A DNA stretch of 64,000 nucleotides from Fimenecus sp045532175 (lineage in GTDB: Bacteria; Bacillota; Clostridia; Oscillospirales; Acutalibacteraceae): positions 6,144 through 70,143 of the forward strand of contig JAZSFK010000049.1 of assembly GCA_045532175.1 (NCBI GenBank). The letters run 5' to 3'. Under the pieces are notes generated by a model. It saw only the letters and a list, made by a program, of their open reading frames with translations. It ran no database searches and was not told where the DNA came from. Both the position numbers and the translations under genes were made by a program. Positions 7,235 through 16,671 of the stretch are shown here, one piece after another. The first letter of the stretch is position 1; every line of letters begins with the position of its first letter.

Positions 7235-8767
7235 ATGTTCAAAAGGATTTATTCAGCCTTTTTCAGCTTGTGTGTGGTCTTTGGGATTCTCATAGTAAAT
7301 ATAGGTCTTATTATGACAGGTATCGGCGATTTTTCTGTCTCCGAAACTCAAGGTACAAGAAGCTTTCTTCTATCTTCCTCACGTGGTATGATATACGACC
7401 GCAATATGAAAAAAATCGTAAACAGCGAGGAGAAAAAATTCGCTGTTTCCCTGCCCGAAGGTATTGACAGTAAGCCCGATATTTCCGCTGTTGACAAGGA
7501 TTTTTCGGGAAACCACATTAAGTCCGTTTCAGTTTTTAACAGATATTCACCTACCCAACCCTGCGTACATCTTATAGGCCATCTTGATGAAAACGGTGTG
7601 GGAGTTATGGGACTTGAAAAGGCTTATGAGAATTATCTTCGTATGCAAGGTGGCGAAATCCGTGCTGTCTGGAGTGTTGATGCTCTTGGCAACACTCTTT
7701 TGGGTGAGGGTTTGACCATCAAAAATGAGAATTATATGTCCCAAGCAGGAATCCAGTTGACCATTGATTTGAGAATTCAGGAAATTGCAGAAAAAACCCT
7801 TATCAATAACAATATAGACCGAGGTGCCGTGGTTATTCTTGACAGCGACACAAATGAAGTTTTAGCCATGGCTTCTGTACCTGTCTTTGACCCCGATAAT
7901 CTTGGGAAAAGTATGAATGACGAGGCTTTGCCGTTTCTTAACCGTGCAATTACACCTTATAGTGTCGGTTCGGTTTTCAAGCCATTTTTGGCATCCGTTG
8001 CCATTGAAAACAACATTTCTCTTGATTATGAATGTCTCGGAAGTATTGAAATCGGCAATACAAGGTTTAAGTGCAGTAACAATACATCCCACGGAATGGC
8101 GGATATGAATTCTGCTATGGAAAACTCCTGCAACACGTATTTTATTGCTCTGGGGCAAGAATTGGGTTGCGAAAAAATCCTTTCGCTCTCCTCTGATTTC
8201 GGGTTTGGAAAAAGCCTTGAATTAGCCGACAATTTCGCTCTTAAATCAGGACAATTACCCACAAGTGACAGTATCACATCCCCACAAGCCCTTGCAAATT
8301 TATCCTTTGGTCAGGGGGAATTGCTGGCAAGTCCCCTGCAGATGGCTGTTGCTTATTCTGTATTTGCAAATGGTGGCTTTTACCGTCCGCCAACCCTTAT
8401 GAAAGGAATTATTGATGAAAACGGAAACACGGTTCAAAAGGTAAATCTTCCTGAAAAATACAGGATTATCAATGAAGATACCGCAAGACAAATCGATACC
8501 GTTTTGCAAAATGTTGTGACCAATGGTAACGGACGAAAAGCATTTTCTTTTATCACATCAAATCACGGCAAAACAGCCACCGCACAAAGCGGATGGTATG
8601 AAGACGGCAGGGAAATCAACCACACGTGGTTTTGCGGATATTTTACTGCAAATGATAAAACCTACACAGTTGCAATATTCAAGGAGGACGGAATTTCAGG
8701 TGCCAATGACTGTGCCCCTGTTTTTAAAGAAATATCGGAAAATGTCGTAAATATAGTCTTACAATAA
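7235..8767 (+). CDS. Penicillin-binding protein, transpeptidase (class B-like)
   Basis: Peptidoglycan DD-transpeptidase anchored by one N-terminal helix (residues 6-28), 510 residues. Penicillin-binding motifs are present in order: SVFK (SxxK, within TPYSVGSVFKPF, near residue 245), SCN (SxN, in AMENSCNTYF, near 298) and KTA (in HGKTATAQSGW, near 446) in place of the usual KTG. The pre-transpeptidase region is short and includes SRGMIYDRN and GVMGLEKAYENYL, as in FtsI/SpoVD relatives. The protein is smaller than typical class B enzymes. It is not in a division cluster, so a specialised role (for example sporulation or elongation) is open. Translation would have to start from an SD sequestered in the preceding hairpin. 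Confidence 0.9.
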   Translation: MFKRIYSAFFSLCVVFGILIVNIGLIMTGIGDFSVSETQGTRSFLLSSSRGMIYDRNMKKIVNSEEKKFAVSLPEGIDSKPDISAVDKDFSGNHIKSVSVFNRYSPTQPCVHLIGHLDENGVGVMGLEKAYENYLRMQGGEIRAVWSVDALGNTLLGEGLTIKNENYMSQAGIQLTIDLRIQEIAEKTLINNNIDRGAVVILDSDTNEVLAMASVPVFDPDNLGKSMNDEALPFLNRAITPYSVGSVFKPFLASVAIENNISLDYECLGSIEIGNTRFKCSNNTSHGMADMNSAMENSCNTYFIALGQELGCEKILSLSSDFGFGKSLELADNFALKSGQLPTSDSITSPQALANLSFGQGELLASPLQMAVAYSVFANGGFYRPPTLMKGIIDENGNTVQKVNLPEKYRIINEDTARQIDTVLQNVVTNGNGRKAFSFITSNHGKTATAQSGWYEDGREINHTWFCGYFTANDKTYTVAIFKEDGISGANDCAPVFKEISENVVNIVLQ

Positions 8768-8786
8768 ATCTCTCTTTCTCAACAAA

Positions 8787-8808
8787 AAAGCACCCCGCAG
8801 GGTGCTTT
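8787..8808. terminator. Bidirectional intrinsic terminator
   Basis: AAAGCACCC-cgca-GGGTGCTTT lies between two convergent genes, with A and T runs on either side. Confidence 0.9.
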
Positions 8809-8813
8809 TAAAA

Positions 8814-10004
8814 TTACCATTTAACTGTTACTGTGTTTCCGCTTACGTTGTATGTTACATCACCGTTTTCCTCATTATCAACGGCATTTGTGAATGCATT
8901 TCGCATTTCCGCATTCGGGAATTTAATTGAATAAATCATTGTAAGAGATGCAGGTTCATAAACCACTCCGCTTAAATGGAAACCTGTAAGCCACCAATGC
9001 TTTTGCGGTGTTGTATTGATAAGAACCTTATCCTTATACATAAGCTTCATCTGCATTTCCATCATCTGTTCATCATTTGCACAATTGTAGAATGTTCCCA
9101 TTTCCTCACCGGGTACACGATTGTAAATACCAACCTCTGCACCATTTGTAACATAGAAATATGTGCCTTTCCAAACCTGAATCATCCATTCAAGTCCGTC
9201 ATAGTCGAAATGGTATCTGCGTGTTACATAATCGTAAACACCAACAGCATTTGCAGCAACGTCATAAAGCACAGCAAAGCCAAAACTTCTTGTCCACGCA
9301 TCAACTACTGTATAGATTACCATATCCTTGAAATTGAAATTGAAGCCAAGGCCTAACATACCTGTACCGTTAACATCACTGAGTTCACCTGTTTGTGTAT
9401 TGATGTTCATTCCTGTGTGGATTGTTTCCTTTGCACCGTCACGGAAAACCATATTGAAGCAAATTTCAAAAACAGCAGGGTCTTTGGTAGGCTCAACAAA
9501 GAGTTCAATCTTATCAATAATGCTCATATAACAGCCGAGGAAATAGTAAACAACACCAAGTCCCGTACCTGCCTCATCCTGCTTTCTGCATTCCTCGAAC
9601 ATTGCCTCTCTGAATGCAACAGGGTCAATTTCTAATGATTCTATCACAAGAGAAGAAATACGATTGAGAGGTGGAAGATTGCGAAGAATTGCTTCCATAT
9701 TGACACCACAATTTTCAACAACATAGAGATTTGCCTCTGTAAGTGTTTTGTCAAAGGAAATATTGATTCTTTCCTCACTTGGGAATCTTCCGCCCGTAAC
9801 AAAACGGAAAAAGTCACCACAGGCATTTATTGTGCCTAAAAACTCATCAGTTGTCAGAGCAGGATAACCCTCTTCTTCCATAAGTTCTACATACTGTGCA
9901 CGTGTTTTGATATTTTTTTCACCTTTCGCCATAACAGGTGTTGCCATTGTGAAAAGAAGCACAAAAGTCAAAATAATTGCAGTAATCTTTGCTGTAATCT
10001 TCAT
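8814..10004 (-). CDS. Secreted protein with C-terminal DUF4474-like domain
   Basis: Exported protein of about 396 residues and unknown function. It starts with a signal peptide (MKITAKITAIILTFVLLFTM, cleavage after VMA). I prefer ATG 10004 over 10013 because AAAGG is correctly spaced only from the former. The C-terminal 150 residues match those of the dockerin protein at 33750-34805: FDYDGLEWMIQVWKGTY, GAEVGIY, FYNCANDEQMMEM and KHWWLTGFHL are shared in order. This pattern fits the domain of unknown function DUF4474 as I remember it; a profile search should confirm. The middle region (residues 40-250) has no recognised domain. Confidence 0.75.
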   Translation of the reverse strand: MKITAKITAIILTFVLLFTMATPVMAKGEKNIKTRAQYVELMEEEGYPALTTDEFLGTINACGDFFRFVTGGRFPSEERINISFDKTLTEANLYVVENCGVNMEAILRNLPPLNRISSLVIESLEIDPVAFREAMFEECRKQDEAGTGLGVVYYFLGCYMSIIDKIELFVEPTKDPAVFEICFNMVFRDGAKETIHTGMNINTQTGELSDVNGTGMLGLGFNFNFKDMVIYTVVDAWTRSFGFAVLYDVAANAVGVYDYVTRRYHFDYDGLEWMIQVWKGTYFYVTNGAEVGIYNRVPGEEMGTFYNCANDEQMMEMQMKLMYKDKVLINTTPQKHWWLTGFHLSGVVYEPASLTMIYSIKFPNAEMRNAFTNAVDNEENGDVTYNVSGNTVTVKW

Positions 10005-10165
10005 ACGGAACATCCTTTCTGTTTACATTAAACTTTATTATACCATTTTTAAGCAATTTTGCAACAAAAACATAAGTAAATCTTCTGTCATTTTTTGTAA
10101 ATTCTCTTTATTTTAAAAAATATATATGATATACTTACTGTATATTTGTTTAGGAGATGTAAAAA

Positions 10166-11488
10166 ATGAGCGATAATCGTGCAATGCAATATGCAGAAAT
10201 ACTTTCAAAGCTTATTAAAGTTGAAACAATTTCTTCAAGAAATGATAAGGACAGAACAAAGTTTTTAGAATTCCACAATGTACTCCGTGAAACATATCCG
10301 AATCTTTTCAACACCCTTGAATGTGAGGTTTTTGACGGTAGTCTTTTGCTTAAATGGAAGGGTACTGACCCAAGCCTTAAACCTGTTATGCTTATGAATC
10401 ATCACGACGTTGTTGAGGCAAGCGGTGAATGGAAATACCCACCTTTCTCAGGTGAAATTGCAGAAGGCAGAGTATGGGGCAGAGGTACACTTGATACAAA
10501 GGGTGGACTTGCTATGATGTTCCAGGCTGCTGAAGAATTAATCAAAGAGGGCTTCACACCAAGAAGAGATACATATTTCGTATCAACCTGCACAGAGGAA
10601 ACCGGTGGCGAATGTGGTAATGCTATGTCACTTGAACTCAAAGAAAGAGGCCTTGACTTCTATATGGTTCTCGACGAGGGTGGTATGATTCTCTATGACC
10701 CAATCGGTGGTGCTGACGGCACATTTGCTATGATTGGCGTTGGCGAAAAGGGTTATATGGACCTTAAATTCATCGCAAAATCAAACGGTGGTCACGCATC
10801 TGCACCCGGCAAAAACACTCCACTTGTACGTCTTGCAAAGTTTATGTGTGAGGCAGAAAAATCAGAATGTTTCGATGTTGAGATGTCACCAACTATTAAG
10901 GAAATGCTCACTCGATTTGCACCAACAATGAGTGGCGTTATGAAAATGGCTTGTGGCAACACAAAGGCATTCAAGCCTGTACTTGAAAAGGTTATGCCTA
11001 TGATTTCACCATCAGGTGCCGCACTTCTTCGCACAACTCTTGCTTTCACAATGAGTAAAGGCTCTGACGGCTCAAATGTTATCCCACAAGAGGCTTGGGT
11101 TGTTGGTAATATGCGTTATTCACACCATCAGGGTAAAAAATCGAGTGTTGATAATATTATTAACCTTGCAAAGAAATATGATATTGAAACAGAGATTATC
11201 GAGGACGGTATGGAGTCAGGCATTTCCGATTTCAACGGCGAACAGTTCAAATTCATTGAAAAAGCAGTTAATGCTGTTTTCCCTGACTATAAGCCCGTAC
11301 CATATATTATGAACGGTGCTTCTGACAGCAGATATTTCACAAGAGTTTGTGACAACTGCCTTCGTTTTGTTCCTTTCAACATTGATAATCAGCAGTATGC
11401 AAGTGTTCACGGTATTGACGAAAATGTTAGCATTGATACACTTCCGCCTGCAGTTGATTTTTATAAATACGTAATCAAAGAGGTATAA
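10166..11488 (+). CDS. M20-family metallopeptidase (carboxypeptidase/deacylase)
   Basis: Zinc-dependent amidohydrolase of the M20 family, 440 residues, cytoplasmic. Metal ligands and signatures are visible: NHHDVV (HxD) near residue 77, GRGTLDTKGGLAMM near 109, the CTEETGGECG glutamate pair near 147, and a late SDSRYF histidine/aspartate region. A lid domain starts around KGYMDLKFIAKSNGGHAS. Family members hydrolyse dipeptides, N-acyl amino acids or carnosine-like substrates. The downstream YfcC-type transporter begins five bases after the stop, which suggests uptake and cleavage of a peptide or acyl-amino acid. The substrate is not predictable. Confidence 0.9.
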   Translation: MSDNRAMQYAEILSKLIKVETISSRNDKDRTKFLEFHNVLRETYPNLFNTLECEVFDGSLLLKWKGTDPSLKPVMLMNHHDVVEASGEWKYPPFSGEIAEGRVWGRGTLDTKGGLAMMFQAAEELIKEGFTPRRDTYFVSTCTEETGGECGNAMSLELKERGLDFYMVLDEGGMILYDPIGGADGTFAMIGVGEKGYMDLKFIAKSNGGHASAPGKNTPLVRLAKFMCEAEKSECFDVEMSPTIKEMLTRFAPTMSGVMKMACGNTKAFKPVLEKVMPMISPSGAALLRTTLAFTMSKGSDGSNVIPQEAWVVGNMRYSHHQGKKSSVDNIINLAKKYDIETEIIEDGMESGISDFNGEQFKFIEKAVNAVFPDYKPVPYIMNGASDSRYFTRVCDNCLRFVPFNIDNQQYASVHGIDENVSIDTLPPAVDFYKYVIKEV

Positions 11489-11492
11489 TTTA

Positions 11493-12896
11493 ATGGCGAA
11501 AACCGAGAAAAAAGGTCTTGACATAAGTGCTAAATCATTTGTCGGTGCAATTGTGATTATTTTTGCACTGATGTGTGTCACTTATGTCGCTACGTTTCTC
11601 ATTCCCGGCGGTGAATATCAACGTGTAACAGACGAAAACGGAATGGAAACCATTGTTACTGACAGTTTTAAATATGTTGAAGGCGGTGTTCCGTTTTTAA
11701 GGTGGATTTTGTCCCCTCTTTTAGTCCTTGGTGCTGACGGTGGCGGAGCAATTATTGCGGTTATCGTGTTCTTGCTTGTAATCGGCGGAATTTTCACAGC
11801 CCTTGATAAATGCGGACTCATGGAATATATGCTCAAGAAAATTGTGCATAAATTCGGTCAGAACAGATACAATCTTATGTCACTTGTAATGCTTTTCTTT
11901 ATGTCAATGGGTGCATTTATAGGCTCATTAGAAGAATGTGTGCCACTTGTACCGATTGTTGTGGGACTCGCAATTGTCCTTGGTTGGGATGAGCTTACAG
12001 GACTCGGAATGAGTATTCTCTCTGCGGGATGTGGCTTTGCCTCAGGTGTTTGCAACCCCTTTACTGTTGGTGTTGCACAGGAACTTGCGAGGCTTCCTAT
12101 GTTTTCGGGAATGTGGCTTCGTTTTGTGGCTTTTTTAGTTATTTACGGCATCGTTCACTTCTTTGTAAAGCACCACGCACTCAGAATTGCAAAGCCTATT
12201 GAACAGATTGATATTCACGACGATTTTGTGGATGACAAGAAAATGGATAAGGCTCTTATCTCCTTTGCAACCATACTCGGCATAGGAATTTTAGTAGTTT
12301 TAAGTTCTGTTTTCTTAACCTTTTTGCAGGATTACACAATGATAATTGTTGCGGTTATGTTCCTTATGGCAGGACTTGTATCAGTTGTTATTGCGGGTAT
12401 GAACGGAAAGGACTTACTAAAAAACTTCGGCTACGGAATTGTTACAATTCTGCCTGCTGTTTTAATGATTTTAATGGCAAGCTCAATTAAATATACTCTT
12501 ATTGAAGGTAAAATTTTAGACACTCTTCTTCATTCAGCGGTTGGTATTGCAGAAACCTTACCGAAAGGCGCCGTAATTCTCTTTATCTATTTAATCGTTC
12601 TTGTGCTTAATTTCTTTATAAGTTCCGGCTCTGCAAAAGCATTTTTGCTTATGCCTTTAATAGTGCCGCTTGCACAAATTTTTGAAATCTCATCTCAACT
12701 TTCAGTTATGGCTTTTGCCTTTGGTGACGGTTTCTCAAATGTTATGTACCCCACAAACCCTGTACTTTTAATCAGCCTTGGAATGGCAGGAATAAGCTAT
12801 GTAAAATGGTTTAAATGGACATTTAAAATTCAGTTCACAATACTTATTGCAACATCACTTCTGTTGTTGTTTGGATTGGTGATTGGTTATAATTAA
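11493..12896 (+). CDS. YfcC-family (C4-dicarboxylate carrier-like) transporter
   Basis: 467-residue membrane protein with about 11-12 helices. It matches YfcC/AbgT-like carriers: PGGEYQRVTDENG after helix 1, GGIFTALDKCGLMEYM, FIGSLEECVPLVPIV, the hairpin-type SAGCGFASGVCNPFTVGVAQ, and the late SSGSAKAFLLMPLIVPLAQ. YfcC relatives are linked to peptide, basic amino acid or arginine/ornithine exchange, and often sit beside peptidases. Here the partner is the M20 peptidase immediately upstream (five-base gap, GAGGT ribosome site), making a two-gene transport-hydrolysis operon. A heptamer repeat and a terminator follow. Confidence 0.85.
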   Translation: MAKTEKKGLDISAKSFVGAIVIIFALMCVTYVATFLIPGGEYQRVTDENGMETIVTDSFKYVEGGVPFLRWILSPLLVLGADGGGAIIAVIVFLLVIGGIFTALDKCGLMEYMLKKIVHKFGQNRYNLMSLVMLFFMSMGAFIGSLEECVPLVPIVVGLAIVLGWDELTGLGMSILSAGCGFASGVCNPFTVGVAQELARLPMFSGMWLRFVAFLVIYGIVHFFVKHHALRIAKPIEQIDIHDDFVDDKKMDKALISFATILGIGILVVLSSVFLTFLQDYTMIIVAVMFLMAGLVSVVIAGMNGKDLLKNFGYGIVTILPAVLMILMASSIKYTLIEGKILDTLLHSAVGIAETLPKGAVILFIYLIVLVLNFFISSGSAKAFLLMPLIVPLAQIFEISSQLSVMAFAFGDGFSNVMYPTNPVLLISLGMAGISYVKWFKWTFKIQFTILIATSLLLLFGLVIGYN

Positions 12897-12898
12897 AA

Positions 12899-12926
12899 TG
12901 CAAAATGCAAAGTGCAAAGTGCAAAA
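12899..12926 (+). repeat. Tandem heptamer repeat, TGCAAA(A/G) x4
   Basis: Four exact seven-base units: TGCAAAA, TGCAAAG, TGCAAAG, TGCAAAA. They lie right after the transporter stop codon and before the terminator. The same heptamer block recurs at four other intergenic sites in the window. Confidence 0.85.
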
Positions 12927-12932
12927 TTATAG

Positions 12933-12958
12933 GGGCGATTTATGAATCGCCCTTTTTT
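12933..12958 (+). terminator. Intrinsic terminator
   Basis: GGGCGATT-tatg-AATCGCCC is followed by six T residues. It ends the M20/YfcC operon. Confidence 0.9.
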
Positions 12959-12975
12959 CAAAGAAAGGAGAAAAT

Positions 12976-14643
12976 ATGAAAGTCATAATTTGTTGTCTTA
13001 ATTCAAAATATGTCCACGCATCCCTTTCTCCTTGGTGTTTACTTGCGGGTGTGAGAAATTTCTGCAAAAATGAAATTGAAGCATCCGTTATGGAAAGCAC
13101 AATAAACGGTGATATTTATGATTTTGCAGATAAAATCATAGTAGCAAAGCCTGATGTTGTTTCTTTTTCTACTTACATTTGGAATGTCACAAAAACCCTC
13201 GAAATTTGTCGTTACATAAAAGAAAAACACGACTGCAAGATTGTGCTTGGTGGTCCTGAAGTGGCTTTCCGCAAGGAAGATGTGCTTAAAAACTACGAAT
13301 ATATCGATTTTGTACTTTCAGGTGAGGGTGAATGGTCTTTCCCCGAATTCCTTGTTAATCTGAATGGAGATTTATCCCTTGTAAATGGTCTTTCATACCG
13401 TAAAAACGGAGAAATCATATCCATACCCGAAAAGGTTTATACCGACACTCCCCCATCCCCTTATACAGACGAATTCTTTGCAAATTTAAATGGCAGAATT
13501 TCATACATTGAAACAAGCCGTGGTTGTCCGTACCGTTGTGCATTCTGTCTTTCTGGAAGATGCTCACCCTTGCGTTATTTCGATTTGGAACAAGTCAAAA
13601 ATGATATAATAAAACTCGCAAATAGTGGCACACAGACACTCAAATTCGTTGACCGTACATTCAATGCAAACCCTAAAAGAGCCAACGAGATTTTATTATT
13701 TATAAAAGAAAACTATGGTAAAGAGATTCCACAGAATGTGTGCTTTCACTTTGAAATCGCAGGTGATATTTTAAGGGAAGACACCTTAAAAATTCTTGAA
13801 GAAATGCCGTATGGTGTTGTTCAGCTCGAAATCGGTATGCAGTCCTTTAATGAGGAAACCTTAAAGGCAATTAATCGCAAAACCGACACCAAAAAGCTCA
13901 TTGAAAACATCAAAAAACTTGTTGGCTTTAAGAATATGCACATTCACATTGACCTCATTGCAGGGCTGACAGGTGAAAATTTGGAAAGTTTTAAAAACAG
14001 TTTCAATATCGGTTATTCCCTAAAAGCACAAATGCTCCAGATGGGCTTTCTGAAGCTTCTTTACGGTGCAGATATGCGTGAAAATAGGGAAAAATATCCT
14101 TGCACATTTCACGACGAGCCACCTTATGAGGTAACATCAACCCCGTGGTTATCACCTGATGAAATCAAAATGCTTAAAAACTGTGAGAATGCTGTTGACA
14201 GACTTTATAACAGCGGCAGATTTTTATTCACTCTCGACTACTTAATCGATGAAATCGGCATTTCACCCTTTGACCTTTTCAATGATTTCGGTAATGCAGT
14301 TGACGGAAATAAAATGAGACTTTCCGACTATGCGGAAAATCTCTATAATTTCTTCCACAGCAAGTGCGATAGTGAAATTTTAAAGGAAAAAATCCTTTGC
14401 GATTTGCTTTCCTGCTCCTCATCGGTGCAGATTCCCGAGATTTTCAAAAAAAGGACTCCGATATATAAGCAGATTAAGAAACATTTTATTGAAAATGTTG
14501 ATAAGAATACAAAAGTTGCTGTTCTATATAAATCAGGTTTGGTTTACACAGTTAATCAAACTACCCCAAAGGACCTGCAGGGACGGTATAAGGGTGAATT
14601 TTTCACTTTGACAAATTTAAGTAAAAACGAAATTACAGAGTGA
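12976..14643 (+). CDS. Cobalamin-binding-domain radical SAM protein (DUF4080 type)
   Basis: 555-residue radical SAM enzyme. Residues 1-130 form the Rossmann-like B12-binding fold (VIICCLNSKYVHASLSPW, then KIVLGGPEVAF and FVLSGEGEWSF). The [4Fe-4S] motif CPYRCAFC occurs near residue 185 within ETSRGCPYRCAFCLSGR, and the barrel continues through QLEIGMQSFNEETL. This architecture, with a C-terminal DUF4080-like region, is common in clostridia, and the product is unknown. B12-radical SAM proteins often methylate or rearrange unactivated carbons. The gene stands alone, with AAAGGAG upstream and a terminator ahead of that. Confidence 0.87.
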   Translation: MKVIICCLNSKYVHASLSPWCLLAGVRNFCKNEIEASVMESTINGDIYDFADKIIVAKPDVVSFSTYIWNVTKTLEICRYIKEKHDCKIVLGGPEVAFRKEDVLKNYEYIDFVLSGEGEWSFPEFLVNLNGDLSLVNGLSYRKNGEIISIPEKVYTDTPPSPYTDEFFANLNGRISYIETSRGCPYRCAFCLSGRCSPLRYFDLEQVKNDIIKLANSGTQTLKFVDRTFNANPKRANEILLFIKENYGKEIPQNVCFHFEIAGDILREDTLKILEEMPYGVVQLEIGMQSFNEETLKAINRKTDTKKLIENIKKLVGFKNMHIHIDLIAGLTGENLESFKNSFNIGYSLKAQMLQMGFLKLLYGADMRENREKYPCTFHDEPPYEVTSTPWLSPDEIKMLKNCENAVDRLYNSGRFLFTLDYLIDEIGISPFDLFNDFGNAVDGNKMRLSDYAENLYNFFHSKCDSEILKEKILCDLLSCSSSVQIPEIFKKRTPIYKQIKKHFIENVDKNTKVAVLYKSGLVYTVNQTTPKDLQGRYKGEFFTLTNLSKNEITE

Positions 14644-14747
14644 CAAGAAGAATATATATAATGAGAATAACAAATATATCGGTTGACAGCTTTTGTAAAT
14701 AAAAGTAAAATATACTTGAAAAAGCCCGACTGAAAAGGAGAATGACT

Positions 14748-16592
14748 ATGTTCTGTACTATGTGTGGAAAACAAATTCCTGACGATGCTGCTTTTTGCAC
14801 GAATTGCGGTAATAAAATTCAACAAGAGGAAAAGCCTGAACCCACCCCCGAGGTTGTTCAGGAGGTCTTTGAGGAAGAGGCAACAAGAATTATGGTGCCT
14901 AAAAGCAACATCAATGATGAAATGACTAAAATTGCGTTTTCAAAAAGCGAACCTTCTTCTGAAAAGATAGTGGAGGATGAGGTATTGTCGTCAAGTGATG
15001 AGAATGTTGATATTTACTCTAATTCTGTTGATGAGGATATTGACATCAGTTCAGATTCTGTTGAGGAAACCGACATTTACTCAAATTCCGTAAATACTCC
15101 TGTTGATGTTTATTCTAACAGTAGTGTTGCAGATGATAATGTAAACGCAGTACCTGAACAGGACAATCAAAACATATATTCACATTCTGCGGATGAATTT
15201 AAAATACCACAACCGGAAATTGTTCCTGCACCTGTTCCTGTTGCAAAGCCTGTCCCCGCAATTAATCAGGAGCCGAAAACAGAGCCCGTAGTTCATGAAA
15301 TTCCAATGGTTGTTGAAACTCCGTATATTCCGCCACAGAGAAATCCTGTACAAAGACGTCCTGAAAGATTTGACAGAGCAGTTACGATGACAGAGCCACG
15401 TCCGAGCTTTGCTAACAACCAACCCGCACAGGGAAATCCAAATATGGTGGTAAATCCGGTTCCTCAATATGTTCCGAACCCTGAATTAGCAAAGGCAAAA
15501 AAGAAAAACAAGAAGAAAAAGAAAATTCACCCGATGGCGATAATTCTTCCAATTATGGCAATAGTGCTTGTTGTTGCCATAATCTTTGGTTCAGTTGTTC
15601 TCTTTGGCGGTAATCCTAAGGATAAGTATTATACAAGTAAGATGACTTCTGTTTACTATTCTGACGGGCAAATTACAAGTAAAGATATTCAGGAATACCG
15701 TTCCTACGGCCAAATGACACATTATAAATCCGGCGACTACGAAATCAACATTGAGTATAGCGACGATGACAGAATCAGCAAATATACAAGAAAACAAGGC
15801 GATGAAAAAATGGTGCTGAAGTTTGAGTATGAGAAAGATGGCAGTCTGTATGTTGCTTCTGATAAAGCTGAATGGGATGGCGTTACGCTGAAAATGGAAC
15901 TCACATATAGCAAGAGTGAACTCGTGAGTGAAAAGGAATACCACGACAATGAACTTGTTTATTTGCATGAAATTGAAGGAAATACAGAAACCATTAAATA
16001 CTTTACCGATGGTGAATTAAGTTCAACTTATATAAGCGAATATGATAAGAATGACCGTTTAATTCGTGAGAAGCGTGTTTACAATAATGGTGACGGGGAC
16101 GAAACAGAAATTATTGAGTATTCATACGACAAAAAGGGCAATTTGATTTCAGAATACTGTATGAACGATAACAATGAGGTTACTTATTACAGTTTGTTTG
16201 AATATGACAAAAATTTCAATTGTATAAGTCAAACTAATTACGACGCGGACGACAATGTGATTTATCAATCTAGTAGAGAATACAATAAATACGACATTCT
16301 CGTTTCCGGTGAAACCTACGGTGAAGACGAGGAACTCATCAATAGTTATGAGCTTGAAAATGAAACAAAGGATGAAGTCGTTGTAAATCAGTACGACGAA
16401 AATGACAGCCTTGTAATGTATTATGTTTATAAAATTGAAAAAGGTAAAAAGGTTCAGATGAAGGGTTACGATGCTGACGGTAACTTAGTCGAAGAAGAAA
16501 CCTACAATGACATTGGTCTTGTAACTGAAGCAAAGTATTACTATGATGGTAGCCTTTATCAAAAATCTACCTATGAATACGCAAAGAAATAA
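14748..16592 (+). CDS. Zinc-ribbon, acidic-repeat, single-pass membrane protein with YD-like ectodomain
   Basis: 614-residue protein with a modular layout. A zinc ribbon comes first (MFCTMCGKQIPDDAAFCTNC, residues 1-20). An acidic low-complexity region (about 30-150) follows with repeated DIYSNS / DISSDS / DVYSNS / NIYSHS motifs. Then come a proline-rich stretch, a lysine cluster (KAKKKNKKKKKIHP), one transmembrane helix (about 265-287) and an ectodomain of about 320 residues. The ectodomain is built of EYDKNxxxIxExxY units resembling YD/RHS-type or MORN-like repeats. ATG 14748 is chosen because GGAG ends at 14740; an ATG two codons earlier is too close. Function unknown. The layout suggests a cytoplasmic sensing or scaffold tail joined to an outward-facing repeat domain. 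Confidence 0.75.
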   Translation: MFCTMCGKQIPDDAAFCTNCGNKIQQEEKPEPTPEVVQEVFEEEATRIMVPKSNINDEMTKIAFSKSEPSSEKIVEDEVLSSSDENVDIYSNSVDEDIDISSDSVEETDIYSNSVNTPVDVYSNSSVADDNVNAVPEQDNQNIYSHSADEFKIPQPEIVPAPVPVAKPVPAINQEPKTEPVVHEIPMVVETPYIPPQRNPVQRRPERFDRAVTMTEPRPSFANNQPAQGNPNMVVNPVPQYVPNPELAKAKKKNKKKKKIHPMAIILPIMAIVLVVAIIFGSVVLFGGNPKDKYYTSKMTSVYYSDGQITSKDIQEYRSYGQMTHYKSGDYEINIEYSDDDRISKYTRKQGDEKMVLKFEYEKDGSLYVASDKAEWDGVTLKMELTYSKSELVSEKEYHDNELVYLHEIEGNTETIKYFTDGELSSTYISEYDKNDRLIREKRVYNNGDGDETEIIEYSYDKKGNLISEYCMNDNNEVTYYSLFEYDKNFNCISQTNYDADDNVIYQSSREYNKYDILVSGETYGEDEELINSYELENETKDEVVVNQYDENDSLVMYYVYKIEKGKKVQMKGYDADGNLVEEETYNDIGLVTEAKYYYDGSLYQKSTYEYAKK

Positions 16593-16624
16593 AAGAGAAC
16601 GATAAATTCAGATTTAAACAACAA

Positions 16625-16668
16625 AAAAGACAGACATTTGGGCGACACTGCCCTTTTGTCTGTCTTTT
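16625..16668. terminator. Bidirectional intrinsic terminator
   Basis: AAAAGACAGACA (16625-16636) pairs with TGTCTGTCTTTT (16657-16668) around an inner GGGC/GCCC pair. It separates convergent genes. Confidence 0.88.
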
Positions 16669-16671
16669 GCT

